A DNA stretch of 64,000 nucleotides from Laetiporus sulphureus 93-53. Taxonomy: Eukaryota > Basidiomycota > Agaricomycetes > Polyporales > Laetiporaceae. Positions 12,406-24,755 of the stretch are shown piece after piece. The notes under the pieces are model-generated. The model did no database searches and was not told the DNA's origin. It worked only from the letters and a program-made list of their open reading frames with translations. The stretch is taken from assembly GCF_001632365.1 (NCBI RefSeq), contig NW_024468560.1, forward strand, positions 112,388 to 176,387, given 5' to 3'. Every line of letters starts with the position of its first letter. Position 1 is the stretch's first letter. Position numbers and translations under genes: made by a program.

Positions 12406-13325
12406 NNNNNNNNNNNNNNNNNNNNNNNNNNNNNNNNNNNNNNNNNNNNNNNNNNNNNNNNNNNNNNNNNNNNNNNNNNNNNNNNNNNNNNNNNNNNNNN
12501 NNNNNNNNNNNNNNNNNNNNNNNNNNNNNNNNNNNNNNNNNNNNNNNNNNNNNNNNNNNNNNNNNNNNNNNNNNNNNNNNNNNNNNNNNNNNNNNNNNNN
12601 NNNNNNNNNNNNNNNNNNNNNNNNNNNNNNNNNNNNNNNNNNNNNNNNNNNNNNNNNNNNNNNNNNNNNNNNNNNNNNNNNNNNNNNNNNNNNNNNNNNN
12701 NNNNNNNNNNNNNNNNNNNNNNNNNNNNNNNNNNNNNNNNNNNNNNNNNNNNNNNNNNNNNNNNNNNNNNNNNNNNNNNNNNNNNNNNNNNNNNNNNNNN
12801 NNNNNNNNNNNNNNNNNNNNNNNNNNNNNNNNNNNNNNNNNNNNNNNNNNNNNNNNNNNNNNNNNNNNNNNNNNNNNNNNNNNNNNNNNNNNNNNNNNNN
12901 NNNNNNNNNNNNNNNNNNNNNNNNNNNNNNNNNNNNNNNNNNNNNNNNNNNNNNNNNNNNNNNNNNNNNNNNNNNNNNNNNNNNNNNNNNNNNNNNNNNN
13001 NNNNNNNNNNNNNNNNNNNNNNNNNNNNNNNNNNNNNNNNNNNNNNNNNNNNNNNNNNNNNNNNNNNNNNNNNNNNNNNNNNNNNNNNNNNNNNNNNNNN
13101 NNNNNNNNNNNNNNNNNNNNNNNNNNNNNNNNNNNNNNNNNNNNNNNNNNNNNNNNNNNNNNNNNNNNNNNNNNNNNNNNNNNNNNNNNNNNNNNNNNNN
13201 NNNNNNNNNNNNNNNNNNNNNNNNNNNNNNNNNNNNNNNNNNNNNNNNNNNNNNNNNNNNNNNNNNNNNNNNNNNNNNNNNNNNNNNNNNNNNNNNNNNN
13301 NNNNNNNNNNNNNNNNNNNNNNNNN
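12406..13325. other. Assembly gap of 920 N
   Basis: Unknown sequence. It begins inside the right subterminal repeat array and ends inside a minus-strand serine-rich open reading frame. It hides the right end of the KDZ element and the junction with the housekeeping-gene relics. Confidence 0.99.
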
Positions 13326-14010
13326 GCTTGCTTGTCGATGCAAGTTGTGGCGCTTGGATATAGCGGAAGCCGCAGAGAACGTCGAGTCAAAGCGACAAGC
13401 GCGTGCTGAAGGTGGTCCCACGGAGCCCGAGCGACCCATGCCTATCTGCGCTTGCTCAGAAGAGACCGATCTATGGTGCGGACGCAGGATGGTAGGTCGA
13501 GTCGACTGTCGTCCAGTGCTGACCATAGCTGCTGCACCGCTAGCGTCGAGTGACATGAAGCTCACTGGATTCAAGTGGGCCCTCAAGCGGTCGTCCGATT
13601 GTGCACGATGCAGAGCGTTGGAAGGTGAAGATTGCAGCGTGGTCAGCACATCGCCTGCGCTATACAATCACCCCCGTGTAAGCTTGCAAGTGCTAACGTC
13701 AATGGGTGAGCCGTCCCCAGATAGATCGACAGCACTGGACGACGTGTCGGTGAAAAATGCTGAAGTGAGGTCAGCAAGTTGTGAAGGGAGAAGGGACTGG
13801 AGACGGAGACGACGACGACAACGCGCTGGCTTTATTTGAGGAGAGGTTGCTAGATGATGTGTCGGGGGTAGCGGCATCGCTAGCACTCTTCTTGAATAGA
13901 TTGAGTAGAGAGATTTTGCCCTTCACCTTGTGGGCTGCAGTGTCTCCATCTGTATCAGCAGATCGAGGACGCCTCGTCCTCGAGCTGTGACTATGCGACT
14001 GTAGAATGGA
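13326..14010 (-). CDS. Serine-rich hypothetical protein, partial (runs into gap)
   Basis: Minus-strand open stretches with the composition of a disordered fungal protein: Ser/Thr-rich, with KGKISLLNLFKKSA near 13920 and RPHHRSVSSEQAQ near 13475. Probable introns separate the blocks, and the 3' part lies in the gap. It follows directly on the PSF2-like relic on the same strand. An intron at about 14014-14047 could even splice the two together, so it may be a separate gene or an accidental fusion partner. No domain recognised. Confidence 0.35.
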
Positions 14011-14530
14011 AGGGCCTGACTGCTGGGAACCAACTTGCCTCTTTACCTGCTGAGCGTCTCGAATGTCTTGCAATAGCGCCTCAATCTTGTCTGGGTTCGA
14101 GACATCATCCGGAGCGCTGACAAACATCGTCAGTCAAATAAGACAGAGAAGGAGAGAGCAGTGCGCAGACGTCCAACAATACCTTCTCAATCTCCATAAA
14201 GCGAAACGACAGCTCGCTGAACCTTGGCTGGCTCATTTCGCACGCTAGACAATCCTGCAAGAAGTCTGCTATCCTAAGCATGGATAGCAACGGGCCATGA
14301 ATGGCGTGGATATACACGAGCCTTGGCCTCACCAGACAGGCGAGGATCAGAGATGTTGTTTACTGTGGACCGACTTTCAGCATGCCCTGATTATATAGAT
14401 TTTAATGCACCTACTATCGTTCGAAACCATAGGCGATGACTGGCGAGGACACTTGCTAGGCCTAGGCTCCTCAGCTGTATGCGACTGATGACTGGGTTGA
14501 ACAGCGAGAAGAGTTGTAACACGATGATGA
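14010..14530 (-). pseudogene. PSF2: GINS complex subunit PSF2, degenerate fragment
   Basis: PSF2 is one of four subunits of GINS, which joins MCM2-7 and CDC45 in the replicative helicase. The minus strand encodes FSELSFRFMEIEKVLLD (about 14235-14185) and then, after a short non-coding stretch, APDDVSNPDKIEALLQDIRDA (about 14119-14057). These match the conserved middle of fungal PSF2. Upstream, about 14530-14450 gives a weak match to the N-terminal hydrophobic segment, but in broken frames. The expected intron between LLD and APDD has no usable GT donor in phase, and the C-terminal part is missing. I therefore read it as a decayed copy. Confidence 0.6.
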
Positions 14531-14539
14531 GCGAATCGG

Positions 14540-15425
14540 TCAGCATTCGAATAAATGCACTCACATTTGGCTGTGTCCAGCTCAGAAGGAGCTTTATGTC
14601 ATCTGCGCGACCGGTGTTCGCTCATCGATGATGATCCGGCTTTCGCATCGCTAGCAGCTATCGTATCTGCTGTATGCAAGCTGTTACTTGTGAAGGAGGC
14701 TAGAGACTTACCCTGGGGGAACGTCGCTTTAGATTTTTCGTTCATATCCATAGACATTGGCGACATAGTGTATCAAGTTCGGTGCACTGGAGACTCCTAA
14801 TGTATTATCACTACCATGGAGGCCCAAAACGCTGCGCCTGCTGCCATGACCCGATCAACTCACCGTTGCTACCACGAGGTAAGGAATCATAACGAGCACG
14901 TTTGTGTGCGTTGCAGTTGGTCAGCTTGCTCGAGCAGCAGATTAGAGCACTGGACACGAAGCTGTTTGTTAGTAAGTTTACCCTGCACTCAGCATCGTGC
15001 TCACTGACACAAAAGTAAAAGGTAGGTAGATCGAAACTTGCCATGGACAGGTATTTTGTCTCGCAGGACGCGTGTCACGTGCTCGTGGCCGCCAATCCTC
15101 CTGAACTCTGCGAAGTCTGGGAGAGGCCGGCGTACCCGGCACTTGTTTTTCTCAATTTTACTCACTACTACGCATTAGAGATGATACTGGTACGAGCTTG
15201 GGTTTTTGCTGGCACCCGAGAACTATGCGCATCTGGCCCCTACGGCCCACAACCCATCTCCAATGCCACAGATCTGCAGACATCCACCTCGGCGATCCAT
15301 CTCGCAAACAGTCCCTCGCATCAAACGAGCAACAGCCCTGCTCCGTTCGACTGGCTCAATGTCGAGCGGCAACTGATAGAGACGACCTTGAGCAACATCG
15401 ACTCTTGTTTCATAGTGACTGTATA
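14540..15425. other. Intergenic or eroded coding DNA, nothing identified
   Basis: Short plus-strand open stretches occur at 14555-14800 and 15043-15426, but I recognise no conserved protein in them. They lie just upstream of the coatomer alpha relic and may be more eroded parts of it. Confidence 0.3.
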
Positions 15426-15427
15426 AC

Positions 15428-16477
15428 TAGTTGCATTACACTTCGTCCAGGACAAAAGCACTCGCTTTGATCTAGCTATCGAGTGCAGTAGCCTAGATGT
15501 TGCATTCGAAATGGCGAAGGCGATTAACTGGCCTGACTGCTGGGAGCATCTGGCTCAACAGGCACTGAAGCAAGGGAACCATAAGGTGAACACAATCATG
15601 AGCTACATGTCGGCAGATGAGGTGACGTTTACTGCCTAGATCGTTGAAAAAGCGTATCAGTAGGAGCCAGCACCAGAAACACAGACTTTGGAAGATGCGG
15701 AACTAGGTGCTGGTGCCTCGTCTGGCATTAGTGAGATAGCACTCTGGTAACGAAACTTCCCGTTCGCTGGCGACCATGTGGCAGCATGCTCGTTCGACAC
15801 GCCATGCAGGTGAGTTTAGGCTCTTGTTTTTCGCTTGCACCATCATGCCTATTTTTTGCAGTTGTTGAATCGTCAATTCGGAGTGGTCAACTTCTCGCAT
15901 ATCAAGTCCTTGTTCGTTTCCACATATCGTTCTGTCCATGCGTATCTCTCGCCAATGGCCTCGTTGCCGCCGTTGCAACTACATCTAAGGCATGATCCGC
16001 AAGAGTCTTCTTCAAGCCGTGTTCTACCCATAGCTGTGCGGACGCTACAATCGGTCCGGCACGAGCTCACTGAGGGTTTGCGCTTCCTGTCTGGCAGCAA
16101 GCTACCAGAGACTCGGATGGTGTACCGATCTGTTCTGTGGGAGCTTCTTCTAGTCCCAGTATCTTCTGATGATGAGGCAAAGGGGGTATGTCTCTTCTCA
16201 CGGTTTTGCGGTTAAGCACAACGTCGAGTATTTGTAGTGGCGCGATATGGTCACGCTCGCCCGAGAGTACCTCCTCGGTGTGACTCTCGAAATTGAGCGA
16301 AGACGAATAATCACGTCACAGCTGCACGGTTCACCAGACGCCTACTGGAACTCAACCCGGATCCCAAGATCGTTGCACAAGTAAGTGGCTGTACAGATTG
16401 TGCTAAGGTGACTCTTAATGCTGTTTGTGCAGGTGAGACAACGGCTGGGTGTAGCTCCGCAGGGATTGATGAAATGA
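15428..16477 (+). pseudogene. COP1: Coatomer subunit alpha, C-terminal half relic
   Basis: Alpha-COP is the WD-repeat scaffold of COPI vesicles. Starting at about 15430 the plus strand encodes LHFVQDKSTRFDLAIECSS and DCWEHLAQQALKQGNHK. An eroded part containing in-frame stops follows (about 15600-15730). From about 15850 it then encodes [48 protein letters not shown] and [15 protein letters not shown]. These are consecutive conserved blocks of the alpha-COP C-terminal half. Exon borders with GTAAG and CAG are still visible, as at 16381. The reading ends at 16477, before the last conserved blocks of the family. The N-terminal WD40 half is absent. This is a truncated and interrupted copy. Confidence 0.8.
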
Positions 16478-17290
16478 GAAGGACATCGGCTTCCTATGTG
16501 ACCGTTAGACGAGGCATCTCACAAAAGGGTGTAAGAGACACGTACGGTTTCCAGGCATCTGCCCCAAGGTTATCGAATCACTACGGAGTGGGTAGGGGAA
16601 GAATTTCATCGATCCAACGCTCTAGCACGTGCAGTGTAGAAACCATCAATGTTGTCGCCTGCGCCATAAAAAGATAGAACAACTGGACAACTCATTATAG
16701 ACATTGGCTCGTCCAGGGGAAGGTGCAACCCACGAGAGATTCGTTAAGGCGTCGGAGAAATAAGCCACAGTCCCGGTATCCGCGAGTCGAAGTCCAGTAT
16801 TCCACATCAGAGTCTGTATGAATTCTTTTTGACCATAGGTCGCTTACTAGAAGCTCTTGAATGGAGATTTCGCGAAGCAGGGTACGGCTACTGTAGACAT
16901 CAGGCCAGGTCGTGATGCACGGGTAAATCAGAGTTTCCGTATGGCGCGGCGTGTTATCTGCTCTGCGCGGATACAATCGCTTCACGTCTCGACGGAGAAG
17001 CCAGGTTCCTGCATCGTCATGACAACCTAAGCATCATGTACTTAGGAATTCCTCACGCACGGAGTAGATAACACGTCGTAGATTTCTGCGACAAAGTGGG
17101 TCGAAGTCTTTTGAGCACGACTAGCAACTTTTCTGTCTGATGACCTAGTCTGCAGCGGAGCCGCGAAGGATCGTACTGAGTTTATGGCAAGTGCGGAAGG
17201 CCAACTTGTGGCAACACGTACATTGTGTCTCGTTAATGAAGCCGATGCGACAGGAGAGTTCTTCAGTTGCTTTTGAAGTCGGCGGAGCAC
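16478..17290. other. Spacer with no identified gene
   Basis: Open stretches exist on both strands (16408-16677 plus, 16695-16985 minus, 17042-17290 minus) but none has a recognisable domain. The last may belong to the 3' end of the neighbouring nucleoporin gene. Confidence 0.3.
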
Positions 17291-20050
17291 CTGCTATGAA
17301 ATAGAAGCCGAAAACATCTGATAATGCAAATAATCCATCGCGTCCTTTTCATGATCAGGCTCATTAATCTGCGCCAGCTCGCGCGGAAGCATGTTAATCA
17401 GCCTCCTAGACGGCTGCAATCGTCCCTTTGCTGCCAAAAGAAGCTTAGTAAGAGTAATGATAGCGGCGGCGAGAGCGTTGAGGCGTGGGCTTACCGAGGA
17501 GGTAACGCAGGATAGCGTTCGTCCGCTCGAGCGCGAATGTATACGTAGACTCCATAAATGTTGTCCACTCAATCGCACACACGAGCATCATCTCCACATC
17601 CGACGGCGTCGCCGCCATCTCCTCCGCACTCGGCAGCGATCCCTCAGCCCTAGGTAATTGCTGCGCCCAACCAACCAACCAACCAACCAACCAAACAATC
17701 AACCTCACCAACTCTCACGAACACGCTAGAGCAAGAACGCACCTCCATCGTCATGGTGATTGTTCGCTGCATGTCGAGCCCGTGGTCGCGCACGCGCGCG
17801 AGGGCCGCTCGCCGGTCCGCGATGCTGACGGAGACGTCGAGCGAGGTGAGGAATGACGCGTAGCGATCTACTGCGTCTGTGCCCATCGCGGCGGCGTACA
17901 TCGCGATGAGTTCGCGTTCGCCTCTCGCCTATGTCGTTACATGTTCAGCACAACGATCACACAGAGAATTGTTTTTTTTTTGATAAAGTATACGGACCTC
18001 GAGCACCTGCAGATGCTTCCAAAATGACTTGAACGACGTCTGACGAGACCGCGATGTCGACCATGCGAAAGTACAGGCACAAATGTGCAAAGAACCGCGT
18101 CATCGCGGGATACCTGCACACACAATTCCAATATTAATTCGACCCCTGGCTTCTGCCAACTCACACTCGCGGACACTCACTCTGTAGAACTCGCGTCAAG
18201 ACTTTGGGCTTGCAGTTCTTTCGCGTATCCGTCCATCAGCGCATCGGCGCAGTTGAGAATCACTTGCAATTGGGTCACATGGAAAGGGTTATCCGCCGGA
18301 GGCCTGCCACGCAAATGTTAGTTAACTAACATCACCTTACTCAGAACGACCCGCTCACCCCTCCTCAACGGTGGTGTTCTGCAGCTACTCGAGTGCACTG
18401 AAGACTTCCTGCTCCCAAACCGCACCGTCCACCTCCATGCTATGCAGTTCCGCAGTACTCTCAGGCATCTCCATCGAATCGACGGCAGCCAAGCCACCTT
18501 CCCAGAAACTTTCATGCTCCAGGCTGGCAAATGCCGTCGTCAACCGGTCCTCGCACGCAACGGACATGGCTGCCCAGAGTTGGTCCAACCACGTGTGGCA
18601 CACCGCTCTCAACGACACCGCAGTCTGTGGTGAAGGGGCGAGAGCGGCGTACAGAGCGCGCTCTGTCGTCGACAGTGCTGGCTACAACACGCGTTTCTTT
18701 AGCCTTCGGTTTGCATCTCACGGTCTGCAGTGAGAAATGTACGTTCAGCGCGGCCCGCATGCATGTGGTCTTCCAGAGCTTCCTGCGCACGTTGCTGGTC
18801 CATCCCTCGTCCAGATCCATGCTGTCCGCCGAGTCTTCTTCGCCCGGGCATCCTTTCGCTGCTATGGTTTCAGATAGCATGTCCCGCACAGTGCGAATGT
18901 GCCGATTACTGAGTGCACCCCACCGAAGCAGCAGCGACCCGTTGATGCTCGCCGCCCGCCACGGCTGTTTCGCTCTACGGCACAGTTGAGCGGCTTCTGC
19001 CAATCGACCTGCACACACAAGCGCAAACAGCATATGTCAGAGTTCCTTCTCATCACTCTGGGAGAACCACGTCAGTTCACACGCGAGAACGCAGCGCTAC
19101 CGCAAACCGTACCGCGTCATCTCCCCCTAGCCCCCTAGCATCCGCACCACCCCGGTTGACCGCGTCGGGGTCCATCTCCGTGACGATGCCCGCGGTGCGC
19201 TGGCCCATTTGCAGACCCTGCATGATCGCGATCTTCATGAAGCGCCAGTAGCCATTGAGCGCGCCCGCATTCGACACATCCGGCACGGGCGCGGTTTGTT
19301 GGAGCCATTCGCAGACGACGAAGAGCTCTGAGGCACTGGGGGCGCAGCGATGATCGACTGGGCGAGCATGGATGGGGGGGTAAGGGTTGGATTGGAGCAG
19401 ACGGTGAGCATCGGTGCGTGGACGGCTGGTTGTCCTGCGGTGTCTGCGGGTGAAGGTTAGCAGGCATCCTTCGCGATATCTGGGTGCACTGTGATCGAGA
19501 CTCTTCCAAGACCGATGCGGGGCACTTTCCGCCCCAAATCAAGGCTCATCCGTTACGCGGTCCAGGACACCACAGACGGCATCCCACCTGGTGCGCCGTG
19601 CGAGCGACGGCGAGCATCAAAAACAAACCAGGCGGTACTCACGACATCAACATCTGCACCAGCGCCCAGATATCACGCTCCATCTTTAGCGCCTCCAACT
19701 CTGGTGTCAACGGTTCCTGTGGTGGCTTCCCCGCAACAGACTGGGCAAATCTGGGGCGAAAGCAGACAAAGGTCAGATGAACTCAACTGATCTCTGCATA
19801 GGCAGTGCATGCGTGCGGCAAAACCCTGCTCGTGGTCCAATATTCTGTGAAGGTCGTCCTTGGACTCTGTGCATAGCGAGAGCACCTCAACGTAAGAGGT
19901 GTACAGCGAGTCTGTCATTTCACGACCTTGTTTCATGCACAAGGTGGATTTCTCGCGGAATGTCGAAACGAAGTTTTCTGTCTAGAGTAATGTCGCTCAA
20001 AGCAGGATACGAGTCAGAGCAGAGTGCAGGCGAGCCACCAAGTTGCGCTG
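17290..20050 (-). CDS. NUP84: Nucleoporin NUP107/NUP84 homologue, integrity uncertain
   Basis: Scaffold nucleoporin of the Y-complex (NUP107 in animals, NUP84 in yeast). Minus-strand blocks in order are: SLYTSYVEVLSLCTESKDDL (about 19910-19850), GYWRFMKIAIMQG with TEMDPDAVNRGG (about 19250-19145), LCRRAKQPWRAASI (about 18980-18940), RRKLWKTTCMRAALN (about 18770-18725), AVDRYASFLTSLDVS (about 17870-17820), EWTTFMESTYTFALERTNAI (about 17580-17520), and LINMLPRELAQINEP (about 17395-17350). Order and spacing fit the family. The frame changes between blocks, partly at plausible introns. Some stretches, such as 18320-18400, do not read cleanly, so it may be a pseudogene. A CCAA microsatellite (about 17667-17695) lies in one of the introns. 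Confidence 0.65.
17667..17699. repeat. CCAA microsatellite
   Basis: About seven copies of the tetranucleotide CCAA, ending imperfectly, inside a putative intron of the minus-strand nucleoporin gene. Confidence 0.9.
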
Positions 20051-20689
20051 TGGCCAAGAGAAGATGAGAGCTGGACGAGCGCTCAACTGGAGAATAAGGT
20101 TGTGCGTGTAGGATCACGTAAGAGGCCCTTTCCTGGCACCTTGGCGGTACAAGTCGCCCGGAGAGTACCAGCGATTAGTCCAGAGTATTCAGGAAGAACG
20201 ACAGAGAAGAGAAAGAGAGAGAGGGCTTGTGGTTAGCCCGTCGGTGGCGGAATCAGTACAATACAACGCAAGAACGAAGGAACACGGACGACGAATTCCG
20301 CGTGTAGGCGCAGTACACGTGTACATACAGTCATGTGGCTATCACGTCGCATTAGGCGCGCAGACCTCGACGTTGGCCAATTCATCGATGCTTCATTTCT
20401 CCCTCTCTTCGGTTATACGCAGCTACCTCTTCATGAAATCCCGTATATGAAGCTCCGTGATGCCTGCTGAAATATTAACTCGTGATCATTCCGTCCCATA
20501 TATGTGGTACTGCTTTCCGTATCCATCCAGCACGGTTTACGCGCACCACTCTTCAGGCCTCCTACAAATTTTGCAGGAGAACTGAAATCAACTTTTTGTT
20601 TCTTCAGAGAGGAGAGCATAGCAGCGAAGAACCTTCTCTAGCTCACGAGACAGGTTCTTTCATAGACATCGAGACTCTTGTAGCTCTCC

Positions 20690-22326
20690 GTGGCAAGGTG
20701 CAATACTTCTCATGAAATGCGGGCCTTCTCTGACGTGGGGCGACCTAGCTCCAAGAAGCCGCGCTCACGATTGAGACCCGAACTCAAGCAATCGATTCCC
20801 TGGAAGAGCGAATACGTTCATCATCAGCGACGATCGAGCTTCAGAAGTCAGCTCTGCTCGAGGCCGAAGAGGCCAAAGCGACTGCTGAGGCAGCGAAAGT
20901 AAGGGCCGAGGAGGAGCTATCTGGCACACAACAACGGCTCGCTTCGACGCGAGCTGAGCTTAACGAGACGCTGAACGGGTTCGCGGCCGTGCAAAGAGAG
21001 GTGAGTATCGTAGCAGATAATGGCTGCTGCTTGGACTGACGATGATTGCGCGTCAGTTGGAGAATGCAACAGCTCTGACAGAGTCTAAGGTGGCCGAAGT
21101 AGATGCAGAACGTCGATCTCGGGCTGCGATCGAAAAGGAGCTATATGACACCCACAAGCAGAAGCGAGAGCTGGAGACTGCGCATCTGCAAATGTGAGAG
21201 CGCTCGACGTGAAGACAGCGGAGATAGAGACGGACCGCGCAATACGCGAGAAGATCGAGGGGCAATATATGAAACTCGAGAGATCGCAGAGAGGATCGCT
21301 GAAGCTGACGCCGTGCGCGATCTCCAGGCCGGGCTGGAGCGAGAGCTATGTGCGTCGCAGCAAGAGGAACAACAGCTCAAATCTATTCTCGCGAGCGTTC
21401 GAGCAGAACTGGAAGCACAGATTTGCGAGACAGATGCAGCGCGTGCTGCTCTCGCAAGCGTCCGAGCGACGCTGTCTATCGCAGAGTCGGCCAAACAAGA
21501 CTTGCAAGATGCGCTATCGTGCACCGCAGCAGAGCTCGAGACCAAGGCGTCCTAGCTGGACACAATACGAGCTTCCCTGGCATGCATCCACCAGACACTG
21601 ACTGCCACCCAGTCGGCCAACCAAGATTTGCAGGACACGCTAGCGCAGACAGCGGCCGAGCTTGATACCAAAACATCCAAGCTAGAAGCAGAGCGCATCG
21701 CGCACAACAAGCTCGAGGAGACGCTCAGCACGGTGCAGGAGGAACGGCGAGAGACGGCGGCGACACTGACGTGCATCACTGGAGAATTGCAGGCACACCT
21801 CGTCGGACTTAAAGAGGGACGCAGAGCGCGTGCCGCGATCGAGGACCAGCTGCGTGCCTGCACCTCGGACCTCGAAAATACCATTCTCCAGCTCCGGAGG
21901 AACAACGATCAGCACTGTCAACGAATTACGGAGCTCGAGGCGCAACTCCAGCAATCCACGTAGGCGCTGCAGAATTCCACGCGCGAGCATGCAAACGCAT
22001 TGGCCCGCGTCGACGGCCGCACGGAGCAGCTTTCACGCAACCCTGCCACGACTCGGGAGCTGAGCACGATGCTCCCCCGAATGATGCGGGAACTCAATTC
22101 GAACTGGCGGCCCGGGCTGCCAGCCATAACCGTGCCCATGTGCGTAGGTCCGAATACGTTCACTGGAAATGGTTCTGCTGTGTTCACCTATGATATAGAG
22201 GCCAGTCACTGTGCTCTCATCACGCCGATGTTGTCATCTTACGGAAACTCACAGATAAATTACATTGTCCAGCTCATCAAGCCACTCGTTCACACCCCCA
22301 GTCCTCTCTCCATATCTGTCCGCTAG
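20690..22326 (+). pseudogene. Coiled-coil protein relic, lineage-specific
   Basis: Plus-strand frames carry long heptad-rich stretches: LLEAEEAKATAEAAKVRAEE near 20850, then ELYDTHKQKRELETAHLQM (about 21139), ELDTKTSKLEAERIAHNK (about 21658) and ITELEAQLQQST (about 21925). The reading is broken by a stop after HLQM (about 21197), one at about 21553 and a TAG at 21961, and the frame shifts between blocks. The sequence has internal repeats (about 21480-21560 against 21590-21670). After the coiled coil a more globular C-terminal stretch follows (PGLPAITVPMCVGPN, about 22110). No family was identified; it looks like a decayed gene. Confidence 0.45.
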
Positions 22327-22514
22327 CATGCATATATGCAGTACAACTCCCAGCTACGCGACGCGCTTGCCGGCAACTCGTATATATGGGCTGTCCAGAT
22401 GCGATCACGTTTCTCACTGCTGGTCGTCTGCAGCTCCGAGCCGGTTAGGAGATGATCGAGATCGATCAGCGGATTCGGCCGTCATCATGATCTCCGCACC
22501 TCACTTGGTCCTTC

Positions 22515-23300
22515 ATGGCCTCTTCTGGCCTAGTAGTGCAATCCATGCGGCTTTCCTTTCACGCGCGTTATGCACGCGCAATTGTCATCGGGACCAAGCT
22601 CTTCCGATTCGATAGAAATATGACGACCGCGGACGTTCCCAACTATGTGTGCGGACCTTCAACTATGTGTGCGGACCTTCCGGCTGAGTGGCGTATTCCA
22701 GACCGGGAGAACCTCGCACGTTATAGGGCGCACGTAGCTCTCGCTTATCCCGCCTATCTAAGGTGGAAATGACCTTGTTGAAACTCATGATTTGCCATCA
22801 TACTCGCAACCATCCCATGTCCTGCATCAGCCACCTCTATCAGCCAGATCCCGATATGCTGCGCAAATTTATGGCCACAGACGTCTTCCAGTCCACGAAT
22901 CTTGACGACGCAGTCGGCGATCTCGCATTCCGTACTAAAACACATCGCCCACGGCTCACCCGCTCCGGATCGCAAGCAAGCAACAGCAATTCCACCTCAA
23001 TCCGAGCCTTGGAGAAATGTCCAATGATCCCGTCTGAGCTTGACATGACATTCGCGGAGGATGCCGAGGGAGACACTGTCGCAGACATCACCTGGGAAGG
23101 CGACAATGTTGTCCTCATCCCCATACTAGTAGGCGATGAGTGCATCAAGGGTACTGCTGAACTCTTTGGCGTGGCATCTATGAGGATATCGCGATCGTAC
23201 GTGCATAGGATCTGGAAGTTTCTTGCAGATGCCTGACATAGCATTGCATCATAGAATGACGGAGTTTTGATGCCAACTAGGATGGAATATACGGTTGGCA
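22515..23300 (+). CDS. Hypothetical protein fragment
   Basis: Plus-strand open stretches (22515-22772 and 22763-23236, different frames) look protein-like, for example LPAEWRIPDRENLARYRAH and DLAFRTKTHRPRLTRSG. I do not recognise the family. A perfect 20-bp tandem duplication at 22641-22680 lies in the first stretch; as 20 is not a multiple of three it shifts the frame. It may be a broken copy of a gene that continues upstream. Confidence 0.35.
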
Positions 23301-24384
23301 TCAGATTGTCTCACGGTACGTATAGCGAAGCTGTTATCAGCAGGTCCATGTCCTAACTATAATTCAGCTTTTGGATGACAACCGCGATGTCGTTGGAACA
23401 CAGCTGCAGGAGCAGGATCTTCGTTGATCCCGGCATCTGTGCCTCGCGCAGGACATGATTGTGTTGACTTGAGGGCGTTGCCGCATGATGAGATCTTGGA
23501 GATGCTAGCTATGTTGTTGGCCTTTACGCCTGCTTCCACGGCCCTCAACGATGCATCCGAACAAGTTTGTTATCTGTTGTATAGCAGTTTGCGGGAATGG
23601 TTGTTATCATAAAGTCTCAAGCATACAGTCACACTCGAAACCAAAGGACAACACAGCAGCAGCCACTGTGGTCGCCACCCTCAGAGGTGAGCTTTACACT
23701 GCAGTACAGGCATACGATTCGCAAACCTGACATATTACTAGGTTCATATCTCGCGGCTATCGCAAACGCCTATTAAACAGGGTGAGCGCAGAACCAGTCG
23801 TCCCACCTAACGATCGCGACATGACCTTCTGGAACATGTAGCATGAACCGAGACTCTACTTGCCTATGGTAGGCGTTTTGATCCTCGCCATCCTCGTTCC
23901 TCAGCGCGCTGTGGCACTGTCTTAGGATCCTCTCAATGTTCCATGCATCTGGTGGATGTTCCCACGGGCAGAGACATTTGCTTCCGCATTGCAGGTGCAT
24001 ACGCACTCTAGGTTCGATTCCTATGCAGACATTAAACTGCTCCGACAGGGGGCGCATAGAGTTCACGTGTGCCAGTTGTCATTATAGATTGTTCTGGTCA
24101 GTGCTTCCCAGGCGAGACGGCTAAGCAAACCCGTCCTTGCTATTACCGCTGGGTCAGCGCCAACCGCACACTTACTAGAAATAATGGAAGAGAGAAATCT
24201 CAAACCTCTTCACGTGTATGGTTTGACGTGAGCATCGCCCTTTGATAACATGCGCTGAGCTCTGGCTTTTTTTTCAATGAGGTCAGTGCGATTCGAACTC
24301 ATTGAAGATCATGATGCTTAATATGTGTGGCCTACCCGGATAACTAGACATATGGACCGTTCACTAGGTGTTATAAGCAACCTT
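23300..24384. other. Spacer with no identified gene
   Basis: Only short, unrelated open stretches on both strands. A TTCGAA-containing segment near 24290 superficially resembles a minus-strand tRNA T-arm, but the stems do not pair. Nothing else seen. Confidence 0.4.
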
Positions 24385-24755
24385 CGTGGGCGACACTTTC
24401 CCTGGAAGATCGCGCTGTGTATATGACTCGCCAAGGAATACCCTTCGTTTCCTCTGATAAAGCGCGTGTTTTGTACCTTGCGAAGGAGGGCGAGATGATC
24501 GATATAAACTCTGAGCTAGTTGATGTTCTGGAATGACGGCGAGACTGTCGGAGATATCAAGTAGGTGAGTAATGAACCTTGACGACGTTGTTTCTCACTT
24601 CACTTAGTTCATCTTTTCCGATCGCAGTAACTCAAAGATCCCGAGGCCACGAGAAAGGCTTTCCGAGGAGGCGATTTTGGCACGGGTGATCTGGCGGTCT
24701 GGTACCCGGATGACTATATCGCTCTGATAGGCAATTTCATAGTTGCTAAGATGTC
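24385..24755 (+). pseudogene. Unidentified conserved-looking fragment ending YPDDYIALIGN
   Basis: Plus-strand coding-like sequence (LSLEDRAVYMTRQGIPFVSS, then LYLAKEGEMIDINSELVDVLE) meets a frame change at about 24533. After a probable intron it continues as FGTGDLAVWYPDDYIALIGN. I do not recognise the family. It runs directly into the UTP20 fragment. Confidence 0.35.

Noticed and set aside
12266..13667. Long open frames across the 920-N gap
   Set aside because: They are open only because N has no stop codons; nothing can be said about the sequence.
24265..24345. Possible minus-strand tRNA with a TTCGAAT T-loop
   Set aside because: The T-arm and acceptor stems do not pair, and no D-arm or anticodon arm of proper size can be folded.
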